A DNA stretch of 64,000 nt from Azospirillum sp. TSH100 (GTDB lineage Bacteria; Pseudomonadota; Alphaproteobacteria; Azospirillales; Azospirillaceae): assembly GCF_004923295.1 (NCBI RefSeq), contig NZ_CP039638.1:124001-188000 (forward strand), written 5' to 3'. This document shows positions 50,881-58,287 of the stretch, piece by piece. The position numbers and the translations under genes are program-made. Position 1 is the first letter of the stretch. Each line of letters starts with the position of its first letter. The notes under the pieces were generated by a model. It was not told the origin of the DNA, searched no databases, and saw only the letters and a list, made by a program, of their open reading frames with translations.

Positions 50881-52332
50881 GTGGCGAGCATGGACAAGAA
50901 GGCGATGCTGGGGCCGAAGGTCCGCCGCCTGCGCCGCGACCAGGGGCTGACCCAGGCGCAGATGGCCGACCAGCTCGGCATCTCCCCCAGCTATCTGAAC
51001 CTGATCGAGCACAACCAGCGCCCGGTCACGGTGCCGCTGCTGCTGAAGCTGGGCCAGCAGTTCGGCGTCGATCTCCAGGCCTTCGCCGAGGATGAGGAAA
51101 GCCGGCTGGTGGCGGGGTTGCGCGAGGTGTTCGCCGACCCGCTGTTCGACGGTTCCGACATCAAGAACCAGGATTTCCGCGAACTGGCGGCGGTGGCACC
51201 GACGCTGGGGCAGGCGGTGGTGGCGCTCTATCGCGGCTTCCGCGGCGCGCGCGACGATCTGCAGGCGCTGGCGGAGCGGGTGGCCGACCGCGAGAAGCTG
51301 CATCTGGTGCAGGCCACCGGCTTCCCGCAGGACGAGGTGCGCGACCTGTTCCAGACCCACTCCAACCATTTCCCGGAACTGGAGGCGGCGGCGGAAAGCC
51401 TGTGGCAGGACGGCAAGCTGGAGCGCGGCGACCTCTATCGCGGGCTGGTCGACTGGCTGAACACCCAGCACAGCGTGCGCGTCCGCCTGCTGCCGTCGGA
51501 GGTGATGGGCTATGCGGTGCGCCGCTTCGACCGTCACAGCCGGCGCATCCTGCTGTCGGAGATGCTGGCGCCGTCCGGCCGCACCTTCCAGCTGGCCTGC
51601 CAGATCGCGCTGCTGCGTCACCGCGACCTGCTGAACGGCATCGTCGATGCCGCCAACCTGTCCGACGACGAGGCGCGCCGGCTGACCCGCATCGGGCTGG
51701 CCAATTACTTCGCCGCGGCGGTGCTGATGCCCTACGCCCGCTTCCACGAGGCGGCGACCCAGCTGCGCTACGACATCGAGATCCTGCGGCGGCGCTTCGA
51801 CGCCTCCTTCGAGCAGGTCTGCCACCGGCTGACCACGCTGCACCGCTCGGGGTCCAAGGGCGTGCCCTTCTTCTTCATGCGGGTGGACAGCGCCGGCAAC
51901 GTGTCGAAGCGCTTTTCCGGTGCCGGCTTCCATTTCGCCCGCTTCGGCGGCGGCTGTCCGCGCTGGATCGTCTATGAGGCCTTCCGCACGCCGGGCAAGA
52001 TCCACAGCCAGATGGCGGAGATGCCGGACGGCACCGCCTATTTCTCCATCGCCCGCACGGTGGTGAAGGCCGGCGGCGGCCACCGCAGCCCGCCGCAGCA
52101 ATTCGCTGTGGCTTTGGGCTGCGACGTCCAGCATGCCGCTCAGGTCACCTATGCGGACGGGTTCGACCTGACCAACACCGATGCCGCCACGCCGATCGGG
52201 GTGAATTGCCGGCTCTGTCCGCGGCTGGACTGCTCGCAGCGGGCATTCCCGCCGCTGAATCATCGGCTTATCGTCGATGAGAATCTGCGCGGCCTGTCGC
52301 CCTACCTGTTCGCGCCGCCCAGCGCCGAGTAA
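50881..52332 (+). CDS. XRE-family short-chain acyl-CoA-type regulator (ScfR/RamB/MccR-like)
   Basis: A 483-residue regulator. The GTG at 50881 has GGAGAGG four bases upstream; ATG at 50890 is the alternative. Domains: N-terminal XRE helix-turn-helix at about 12-66 (VRRLRRDQGLTQAQMADQLG, SPSYLNLIEHNQRPVTVPLL), then a middle domain of the ImmA/IrrE-like peptidase type (usually inactive in this family) and a C-terminal DUF2083-type region with Cys motif C-R-L-C-P-R-L-D-C near 443-451. Corynebacterial RamB and related proteins control glyoxylate or acyl-CoA genes. Divergence from aceA makes it the likely aceA regulator, perhaps sensing an acyl-CoA. Confidence 0.87.
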   Translation: MASMDKKAMLGPKVRRLRRDQGLTQAQMADQLGISPSYLNLIEHNQRPVTVPLLLKLGQQFGVDLQAFAEDEESRLVAGLREVFADPLFDGSDIKNQDFRELAAVAPTLGQAVVALYRGFRGARDDLQALAERVADREKLHLVQATGFPQDEVRDLFQTHSNHFPELEAAAESLWQDGKLERGDLYRGLVDWLNTQHSVRVRLLPSEVMGYAVRRFDRHSRRILLSEMLAPSGRTFQLACQIALLRHRDLLNGIVDAANLSDDEARRLTRIGLANYFAAAVLMPYARFHEAATQLRYDIEILRRRFDASFEQVCHRLTTLHRSGSKGVPFFFMRVDSAGNVSKRFSGAGFHFARFGGGCPRWIVYEAFRTPGKIHSQMAEMPDGTAYFSIARTVVKAGGGHRSPPQQFAVALGCDVQHAAQVTYADGFDLTNTDAATPIGVNCRLCPRLDCSQRAFPPLNHRLIVDENLRGLSPYLFAPPSAE

Positions 52333-52570
52333 GTCGGGAATTGACCGGGATCAATGTTATACGAAAATATTAGTGTTGTTTTCCGGAAAGCCCGTCATTT
52401 GACTGGTATAAATCCGTGGCCTTCGGTCGGGATTGTTGATAGGTTTCGGCCGTTGCGTCGCGGCAGCTCCGCATGCGTGTTTGCGCACCGGCCACCTGAA
52501 CGCAGCGTCCCGGACTTCTGTATTGAACATTGCCAACAGAGCTTGGCCTCGACAGGTTTTGGAACGCCCC

Positions 52571-53344
52571 ATGAGCAACTTGATCAAAGAGCGCGTGCTG
52601 ACCGTTCACCACTGGACCGACACGCTGTTCAGCTTCACCACCACGCGCGATCCGTCCTTCCGCTTCCTGCCGGGGCAGTTCACCATGATCGGGCTGGAGG
52701 TCGAAGGCCGGCCCCTGCTGCGCGCCTACAGCCTGGTCAGCGCGCATTACGAGGAGACGCTGGAGTTCTTCAGCATCAAGGTGCAGGACGGCCCGCTGAC
52801 CTCGCGGCTGCAGCACCTGAAGGAAGGCGACACGCTGCTGGTGAACCGCAAGGCGACCGGCACGCTGATCACCGACAACCTGCTTCCCGGGCGGAATCTG
52901 TATCTGCTGAGCACCGGCACCGGCCTGGCGCCGTTCCTCAGCATCATCAAGGACCCGGAGATGTACGAGAAGTTCGACCGGGTGATCCTGACCCACGGCA
53001 CCCGCACCGTGGCGGAGCTGGCCTATGACGACCTGATCCACCACAGCCTGCCGGAGAACGAGTTCTTCGGCGAGCAGGTGAAAGAAAAGCTGCTCTATTA
53101 CCCGACGGTGACGCGCGAGCCCTTCCGCAACCAGGGCCGCCTGACCACCCTGATGGAGACCGGCAAGCTCTACAGCGACCTCGGCCTGCCGGAACTGGAC
53201 GCCGAGAAGGACCGCGTGATGATCTGCGGCAGCCCGGCGATGCTGGCCGAGACCACCGCGATGATGGAAAAGCGCGGCTTCGTCATGGGCACCAACGGCG
53301 AGCCGGGCGGCTTTGTCATCGAGAAGGCTTTCGTCGAACGGTAA
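52571..53344 (+). CDS. fpr: ferredoxin/flavodoxin-NADP+ reductase
   Basis: A 257-residue FAD enzyme that exchanges electrons between NADPH and ferredoxin or flavodoxin. FAD site: RAYSLVSAHYEETLEFFSIK; NADP region: LLSTGTGLAPFLSIIKDPE; C-terminus FVIEKAFVER, the bacterial subclass I end with a terminal Arg-rich tail seen in Azotobacter and Rhodobacter FPR. The ATG at 52571 is chosen because residues before it in the frame do not resemble the family. The 238-base upstream gap is AT-rich around 52360-52385, a likely promoter. The enzyme often serves oxidative stress and iron-sulfur needs. A terminator follows. Confidence 0.92.
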   Translation: MSNLIKERVLTVHHWTDTLFSFTTTRDPSFRFLPGQFTMIGLEVEGRPLLRAYSLVSAHYEETLEFFSIKVQDGPLTSRLQHLKEGDTLLVNRKATGTLITDNLLPGRNLYLLSTGTGLAPFLSIIKDPEMYEKFDRVILTHGTRTVAELAYDDLIHHSLPENEFFGEQVKEKLLYYPTVTREPFRNQGRLTTLMETGKLYSDLGLPELDAEKDRVMICGSPAMLAETTAMMEKRGFVMGTNGEPGGFVIEKAFVER

Positions 53345-53451
53345 GGCGAGCGGCAAGGGGAGGGCGGATCCGATTTCCCACGGAATAAACTCCCCCTCCC
53401 GCCGGTTTACCGATCCGTGACGAAGGCACGTCACTCAATCCTTGACCGACT

Positions 53452-53484
53452 GGGCGCGCCTCCTTTGGGGGCGCGCCCATTTTC
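53452..53484 (+). terminator. intrinsic terminator after fpr
   Basis: GGGCGCGCC (53452-53460) pairs with GGCGCGCCC (53470-53478); ATTTTC follows. Confidence 0.75.
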
Positions 53485-53575
53485 TGTCCGCATCCGTGAA
53501 TAAAATCGGCGTCCGGCCTGTTGGTGCGACGGTCGCCGTTCAAACCGTCAAGCCTTTGGTGTAGACATCCCGCCC

Positions 53576-55357
53576 ATGCGCCTGATCCTCATCCTTGCCG
53601 CGCTTCTCGTCGCCGGCCTCGCCAATCTCGCCGTCTGGTCCCTGCCGAACCTGCCGGTGCCGCTCGACCCGCCGCCGGGCGGCAAGCTGCGCAGCGTGTC
53701 CTTCGCGCCCTTCCGCGACGGGCAGAGCCCGCTGACCGGCGTGCTGCCCTCCACCGCCCAGATCGAGGAGGATTTGGCGGCACTGGCGCCGCAGGTGGCC
53801 GGCATCCGCACCTACACCTCGCTGGAGGGCTTGCAGGTGGTGCCGGAACTGGCGCGCAAGCATGGCATGCAGGTCACAATGGGGGCGTGGCTGTCGTCGC
53901 GTACCGACAAGAACGAGGCGGAGATCGCCTCGCTGATCGACCTCGCCAACCGCTATCCCGATGTCATCACCCGCGTCATCGTCGGCAACGAGGTGCTGCT
54001 GCGCCGCGAGCTGACGCCGGAGCAGGTCGCCGGCTACATCGACCGCGTCAAGGCGGCGGTGAAGCAGCCGGTGTCCTATGCCGACGTCTGGGAATGGTGG
54101 CTGAAATACCCGCAGATATCCTCCCACGTCGATTACCTGACCATCCACCTGTTGCCCTATTGGGAGGACGTGCCGGCCGGCGTCGAGGGCGCCACCGAGC
54201 GCATCCGTCAGAGCTACCGCACCATCGCCCACCGCTTCCCCGGCAAGCCGATCCTGGTCGGCGAGACCGGCTGGCCGACGCAGGGCCGCTCGCGCGGGGC
54301 CGCCGTGCCGGGGCTGGTCAACAAGGCGAAGTTCGTCAACGCCTTCGTCCGCATGGCCGAGCAGGAGGGCTTCGACTACAACGTGATCGAGGCCTTCGAT
54401 CAGGAATGGAAGGCCAAGCTGGAGGGCACCGTCGGCGGCCATTGGGGCCTGTACAACGCCGACCGCACGCCGAAATTCTCGCTGGCCGGGCCGGTCGTCG
54501 GCAATGTGGCGTGGCCCTGGCTGTTCGCGGCGTCGAGCGGGCTGGCGCTGGTGCTGGTGGGCGGGCTGTCGCTGCTGCGCCGCCGGGTGCCGGGCACCGG
54601 CTGGGTCGTGCTGATCCTGCTGGCGCAGGCGCTGTCCACCCTCTATGTCCGCGCCGCCTTCCTGGCGGAGCATGGCAAGCATTACTGGCAGGACACCACG
54701 CTGGCGGTGGTCATGCTGGCGCTGACCGCGGCGCTGGCGCTGACGGTGCTGCTGACCGCCCACCGCACGCTGGCGAGCGGCGGTCTGGCGAGCGAGCCGC
54801 TGGTCGGTCTGCGCCACGCCCGCCCGGCTTTGACCCGCACCGAGCGGGTGGGGCGGTGGAGCGCCGTCGCGCTGGGTGTCGCGGCGCTGGCCTGGTCACT
54901 GCTGATCGTCTTCGACGGCCGCTATCGCGACTTCCCCAACCCGTATCTGCTGATCCCGGCGGTGGCGCTGCCGGCGCTGGGGCTGATCCGCAATGCCCGC
55001 CGGCCGGTGGGGACGGAAAGGCGCGGCGCGCTCGGCATCGCCAGCCTGTTCCGTCCGGCGGTCCCCGTCGCCGGCGGCGAGCCGCGCGGCCTGTGCGGTG
55101 CCGTCCGCCGCCTGCCGGTCGAGTCGGTGCTCGGCTTCGGGCTGCTGCTGGCGGCGCTGCTGACCGTGGTGGCCGAGGGCTTCGTGCCGCTCGAATCGCT
55201 GATCTACGGCCAGCTGCCCTTCCTGGAGGCGCTGCACGAGGTCGAGTGGACCCGGCCGAACTGGGAGGCGCTGGGCTGGGCAGCCTTGCAGGTCCTGCTG
55301 GCGCTGCCCTTCCTGGCCGGGGTGTGGAGCGCCCGGCGTCCGCTTCGGCGGATCTGA
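53576..55357 (+). CDS. membrane-bound GH17-family protein, NdvC-like beta-glucan synthase/transglycosylase
   Basis: A 593-residue protein: N-terminal membrane anchor (MRLILILAALLVAGLANLAVW), an extracytoplasmic GH17 beta/alpha-barrel to about 310, then several membrane helices and a cytoplasmic loop to the end. The GH17 acid/base is E139 (VIVGNEVLLR) and the nucleophile E230 (ILVGETGWPTQ). The barrel plus membrane tail is the layout of rhizobial NdvC, which takes part in forming the beta-1,6 links of periplasmic glucan, so transglycosylation is more likely than digestion of foreign glucan. No GT2 (NdvB-like) synthase lies beside it. No clear ribosome site precedes the ATG. Confidence 0.82.
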   Translation: MRLILILAALLVAGLANLAVWSLPNLPVPLDPPPGGKLRSVSFAPFRDGQSPLTGVLPSTAQIEEDLAALAPQVAGIRTYTSLEGLQVVPELARKHGMQVTMGAWLSSRTDKNEAEIASLIDLANRYPDVITRVIVGNEVLLRRELTPEQVAGYIDRVKAAVKQPVSYADVWEWWLKYPQISSHVDYLTIHLLPYWEDVPAGVEGATERIRQSYRTIAHRFPGKPILVGETGWPTQGRSRGAAVPGLVNKAKFVNAFVRMAEQEGFDYNVIEAFDQEWKAKLEGTVGGHWGLYNADRTPKFSLAGPVVGNVAWPWLFAASSGLALVLVGGLSLLRRRVPGTGWVVLILLAQALSTLYVRAAFLAEHGKHYWQDTTLAVVMLALTAALALTVLLTAHRTLASGGLASEPLVGLRHARPALTRTERVGRWSAVALGVAALAWSLLIVFDGRYRDFPNPYLLIPAVALPALGLIRNARRPVGTERRGALGIASLFRPAVPVAGGEPRGLCGAVRRLPVESVLGFGLLLAALLTVVAEGFVPLESLIYGQLPFLEALHEVEWTRPNWEALGWAALQVLLALPFLAGVWSARRPLRRI

Positions 55358-55363
55358 TCCAGA

Positions 55364-55888
55364 TCAGGTCTTGATCAGCCCGTCCTGCTTCGTCGGTTCC
55401 GGCGTCGCCTTGGGCGCCGGGGCCGGCGCGGCTGGCGGCGTCAGCTGCCAGTTGTCCAGTGCCCGCTTCAGCGCGTCCAGCCCGGCGCCGGCCGAGTTCT
55501 TCGCCTCGTCCGCCGCGCGGGTGATGGCGGCGCACAGCGCGGCACGGCGCTTGGGATCGTTGCGGCTTTCCTCCAGAGCGCGGCCGACGTCGTCGGTCGT
55601 GCCGCCGCCCTTGGCGTCGGGTGGCACCGTCTTCGGGTCGATGCCCAGCAGCGGCAGCAGATACTCCCGCCCTTTTTCACGCGCCACCGCCGCGGCCTTG
55701 TCGCCGAAGCGCTCCGCCGCCGCGACACCGGTGTCCCAGGCGCCGAGCGCGGCTGAAACGGTTGGGCTGCACCGGTTCGCCGGGTCATCGGGCGGAGTCG
55801 TCTGGGCATGCAGCGGGGCGGCGCTCAGCAGCAGGGCGGCAAGCGCCGGCGTAGCCAAGCGGCGGAAAGCGGCGGGTGGGCACGTCAT
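55364..55888 (-). CDS. secreted hypothetical protein
   Basis: A 174-residue protein with a signal peptide (RRLATPALAALLLSAAPLHA, cleaved near residue 28). The ATG at 55888 has AGGG eight bases upstream; an upstream in-frame ATG at 55978 would hide the signal. The mature part has two Cys (NRCSPTVS and RAALCAAITR), probably disulfide-bonded, a helical middle (DTGVAAAERFGDKAAAVARE), and a Pro/Ala tail ending QDGLIKT. I do not recognise the family. It is convergent with the GH17 gene, six bases apart, and its upstream region faces the DUF47-pit promoter, including a Pho box whose orientation points toward this gene. Confidence 0.72.
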   Translation of the reverse strand: MTCPPAAFRRLATPALAALLLSAAPLHAQTTPPDDPANRCSPTVSAALGAWDTGVAAAERFGDKAAAVAREKGREYLLPLLGIDPKTVPPDAKGGGTTDDVGRALEESRNDPKRRAALCAAITRAADEAKNSAGAGLDALKRALDNWQLTPPAAPAPAPKATPEPTKQDGLIKT

Positions 55889-56036
55889 GGAGGAACCCTG
55901 TTGTCGGGGAGGGGCTTTCCGGAGATTTGGGAAGGCTGGCGGCCGCTTTCCATGGTGTGGGCTCAATTGGTTTCCCAAACAGGTTTGCCGGGGAAAAGCG
56001 GCATTGTGCCGCGACCTGTGGCGATTTTGCTACCAA

Positions 56037-56065
56037 ATGACTGTTTCATGACCTTTACATGACAT
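56037..56065 (-). promoter_or_regulatory. three-unit Pho box
   Basis: On the minus strand ATGTCAT, AGGTCAT and CAGTCAT occur exactly 11 bases apart (plus-strand ATGAC units start at 56037, 56048 and 56059). PhoB boxes are direct repeats of CTGTCAT-like units at 11-base period, so this is a strong match. It lies 76 bases before the DUF47 start and 149 bases before the secreted protein start. In Sinorhizobium meliloti PhoB represses orfA-pit, the same gene pair. Confidence 0.75.
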
Positions 56066-56140
56066 GCCGCCGCTGCACCGCACCGCGAAGCGTGCTAAGA
56101 GCAGCGCCAAACCATTCCCGTTTACGCGAGTCACCGTCCC

Positions 56141-56785
56141 ATGCTGCTGCGCGCATTCCGTTCGCTGATGCCGAAGGAGGAACGCTTCGTCGACCAGTTC
56201 GTCGAGCAGGCCCGCCACATCGTGGCAGCATCCATCGCGCTGGAAGCGGTGATGGACGCCGGACCGGACGAGCGTGCGCAGAAGATCGCGGCGCTGAAGC
56301 GGGTGGAGAAGGACGCCGACCGCATCGCCAAGGATGCCGGACGCGACCTGCACCGCGCCTTCATCACGCCGTTCGACCGCTCGGACATCCTGTCGCTGAT
56401 CAACGCGCTGGACGACGCCATCGACCTGATGGACGAGGTGCCGCGCCATGCCGGCCTTTACGGTGTCGAGGTGTTCGACGAGCCGATGCGCCGTTTCGTA
56501 GTCCTGATCCGCCAGCAGGCCGACCTGCTGGTCGAGCTGATGCCGCTCCTGGGCGCCATCGCCCGCAATGCCGAGCGGATCGAGCATCTCTGCGGCCGGC
56601 TGTCCGACCTGGAGGACGAGGCCGACGACATCCTGCGCGGCGCCCTGCAATCGCTGATCGCCGAGAAGCCGGACATGATCGCCTTCCTCGGCCGGCGCGA
56701 GCTGTACGAGATGCTGGAGGCGGTGACCGACCGCTGCGACGACGTCGGCGACCTCGTCGCGGGCATCACGCTCGATCAGGTCTGA
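56141..56785 (+). CDS. DUF47 family phosphate transport accessory protein (PhoU-like)
   Basis: A 214-residue all-helical cytosolic protein of the TIGR00153/YkaA type, distantly like PhoU. The helical core has typical acidic repeats (DADRIAKDAGRDLHRAFITP, RSDILSLINALDDAIDLMDE, LEDEADDILRGALQSLI). Genes of this kind nearly always precede a Pit permease, as here, and correspond to orfA of the rhizobial orfA-pit operon; a role in controlling Pit activity is assumed. The start of pit is 13 bases after its stop. A Pho box is upstream. Confidence 0.9.
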   Translation: MLLRAFRSLMPKEERFVDQFVEQARHIVAASIALEAVMDAGPDERAQKIAALKRVEKDADRIAKDAGRDLHRAFITPFDRSDILSLINALDDAIDLMDEVPRHAGLYGVEVFDEPMRRFVVLIRQQADLLVELMPLLGAIARNAERIEHLCGRLSDLEDEADDILRGALQSLIAEKPDMIAFLGRRELYEMLEAVTDRCDDVGDLVAGITLDQV

Positions 56786-56798
56786 GGCGGTTCCGGTC

Positions 56799-57812
56799 AT
56801 GGAGGCCCTGCAACTCGGCCTGCCGGCGATCGCCGTCATCATTCTGGTGGCGCTCGCCTTCGACTTCATCAACGGCCTGCACGACGCGGCGAACTCCATC
56901 GCCACCGTGGTGTCGACCCGCGTGCTGTCGCCCAAGCTGGCCGTCCTGTGGGCGGCCTTCTTCAACTTCATCGCCTTCCTGTTCTTCGGTCTGCATGTCG
57001 CCACCACCATCGGCACCGGGCTGGTCGATCCGCTGGTGATGGACCCGGCGGTGATCCTGGCGGCGCTGATCGGCGCCATCGGCTGGAACCTGATCACCTG
57101 GTATCTCGGGCTGCCGTCGTCGTCGTCGCACGCGCTGGTCGGCGGCATCGCCGGGGCGGGCATCGCCAAGGCCGGCTTCGGCGCCATCATCGCCAGCGGC
57201 TTCACCAAGACCGCGGTCGCCATCGTGCTGTCGCCCGGCATCGGCCTGCTGCTGGCCCTGTTCCTGATGCTGGTGCTGTCCTGGGCGCTGCGGCGGGCGG
57301 CCCCCTTCACCGTCGACCGCCAGTTCCGGCACTGGCAGCTGGTCTCGGCGGCCCTCTACAGCCTGGGCCATGGCGGCAACGACGCGCAGAAGACGATGGG
57401 CATCATCGCCGTCCTGCTGTTCAGCCAGGGCATGCTGGGCGATACATTCCACGTCCCCTTCTGGGTCATCATCGCCTGCCAGCTGGCGATGGGGCTGGGC
57501 ACGATGATGGGCGGCTGGCGCATCGTCCGCACCATGGGCTCGCGCATCACCGACCTGAAGCCCTACCAGGGCTTCTGCGCCGAGACGGCGGGCGCCATCA
57601 CGCTGTTCGGCGCGACGTGGCTGGGCATCCCGGTTTCGACCACCCACACCATCACCGGCGCCATCGTCGGCGTCGGCTCCGCCCGCCGAACCTCGGCGGT
57701 GCGCTGGGGGCTGGCGGGCCGAATCGTCTGGGCCTGGGTGCTGACGATTCCCGCCTCCGGCATCGTCGCGTGGCTGTCCTACCTGCTGGTGGCGGGCGTC
57801 CTGCGCCCGTAA
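56799..57812 (+). CDS. pit: low-affinity inorganic phosphate transporter, PiT family
   Basis: A 337-residue inner-membrane symporter, normal for alphaproteobacterial Pit. The two duplicated PiT signatures are present: FDFINGLHDAANSIATVV at 21-38 in the first half and YSLGHGGNDAQKTMGI in the second, each with the conserved GxxDAxN or GGNDAQ core. About ten membrane helices. It imports phosphate, usually as a neutral metal complex, under phosphate-rich conditions. It is co-transcribed with the DUF47 gene and probably repressed by PhoB under starvation. Confidence 0.93.
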   Translation: MEALQLGLPAIAVIILVALAFDFINGLHDAANSIATVVSTRVLSPKLAVLWAAFFNFIAFLFFGLHVATTIGTGLVDPLVMDPAVILAALIGAIGWNLITWYLGLPSSSSHALVGGIAGAGIAKAGFGAIIASGFTKTAVAIVLSPGIGLLLALFLMLVLSWALRRAAPFTVDRQFRHWQLVSAALYSLGHGGNDAQKTMGIIAVLLFSQGMLGDTFHVPFWVIIACQLAMGLGTMMGGWRIVRTMGSRITDLKPYQGFCAETAGAITLFGATWLGIPVSTTHTITGAIVGVGSARRTSAVRWGLAGRIVWAWVLTIPASGIVAWLSYLLVAGVLRP

Positions 57813-57965
57813 GGGGGTTCCGGACCGCGCGCCGGGGCCGCCGGGGAGGGGAAAGGCCGCAAAGAGAACACGCGGCGAACGGATAACCCCTTCGTGACGC
57901 AGCGCGGCCTTGACCCGCAAGGGCGGGAACGGCAGGATCGGTCCGGTGGAGACAGGATACCGGTC

Positions 57966-58271
57966 ATGCCGCATATCGAACGCACCGACCAAGGTGAGCA
58001 GTATGTGCTTCCCGGCGCCGAGCGCCGGACGGCCCCCGGCTTGCCCTATGCGGCGGAAGCCGACGGCCAGCTGACCCTGCATTTCTACGCCCCGCCCGAC
58101 AAGTCCGAACGACGCTCCCGCCCAACCTCGGCGCGCGCGCTCTCGTCGACACCGCTGCCCGTGGCGCCGCTGCCGGCCAATCAGGCGGCACCGGCAGTCG
58201 CGGAGGCGCCGCCGCAAAGCCTGTTCGGCCGGCGTCTCGCCCATTTCCCGCGGGTGTTCGAGCAGCCCTGA
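57966..58271 (+). CDS. small hypothetical protein
   Basis: A 101-residue protein starting MPHIERTDQGEQYVLPGAER; AGGA lies eight bases before the ATG at 57966, which is preferred to an in-frame start at 57894. The first 60 residues look folded (PGLPYAAEADGQLTLHFYAP); the remainder is Pro/Ala/Ser-rich and ends FGRRLAHFPRVFEQP. No signal peptide or membrane helix. I do not recognise the family. It lies after pit and converges on the hybrid kinase gene, 16 bases apart. Confidence 0.6.
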   Translation: MPHIERTDQGEQYVLPGAERRTAPGLPYAAEADGQLTLHFYAPPDKSERRSRPTSARALSSTPLPVAPLPANQAAPAVAEAPPQSLFGRRLAHFPRVFEQP

Positions 58272-58287
58272 TCGGGCTTGCCGGCGC

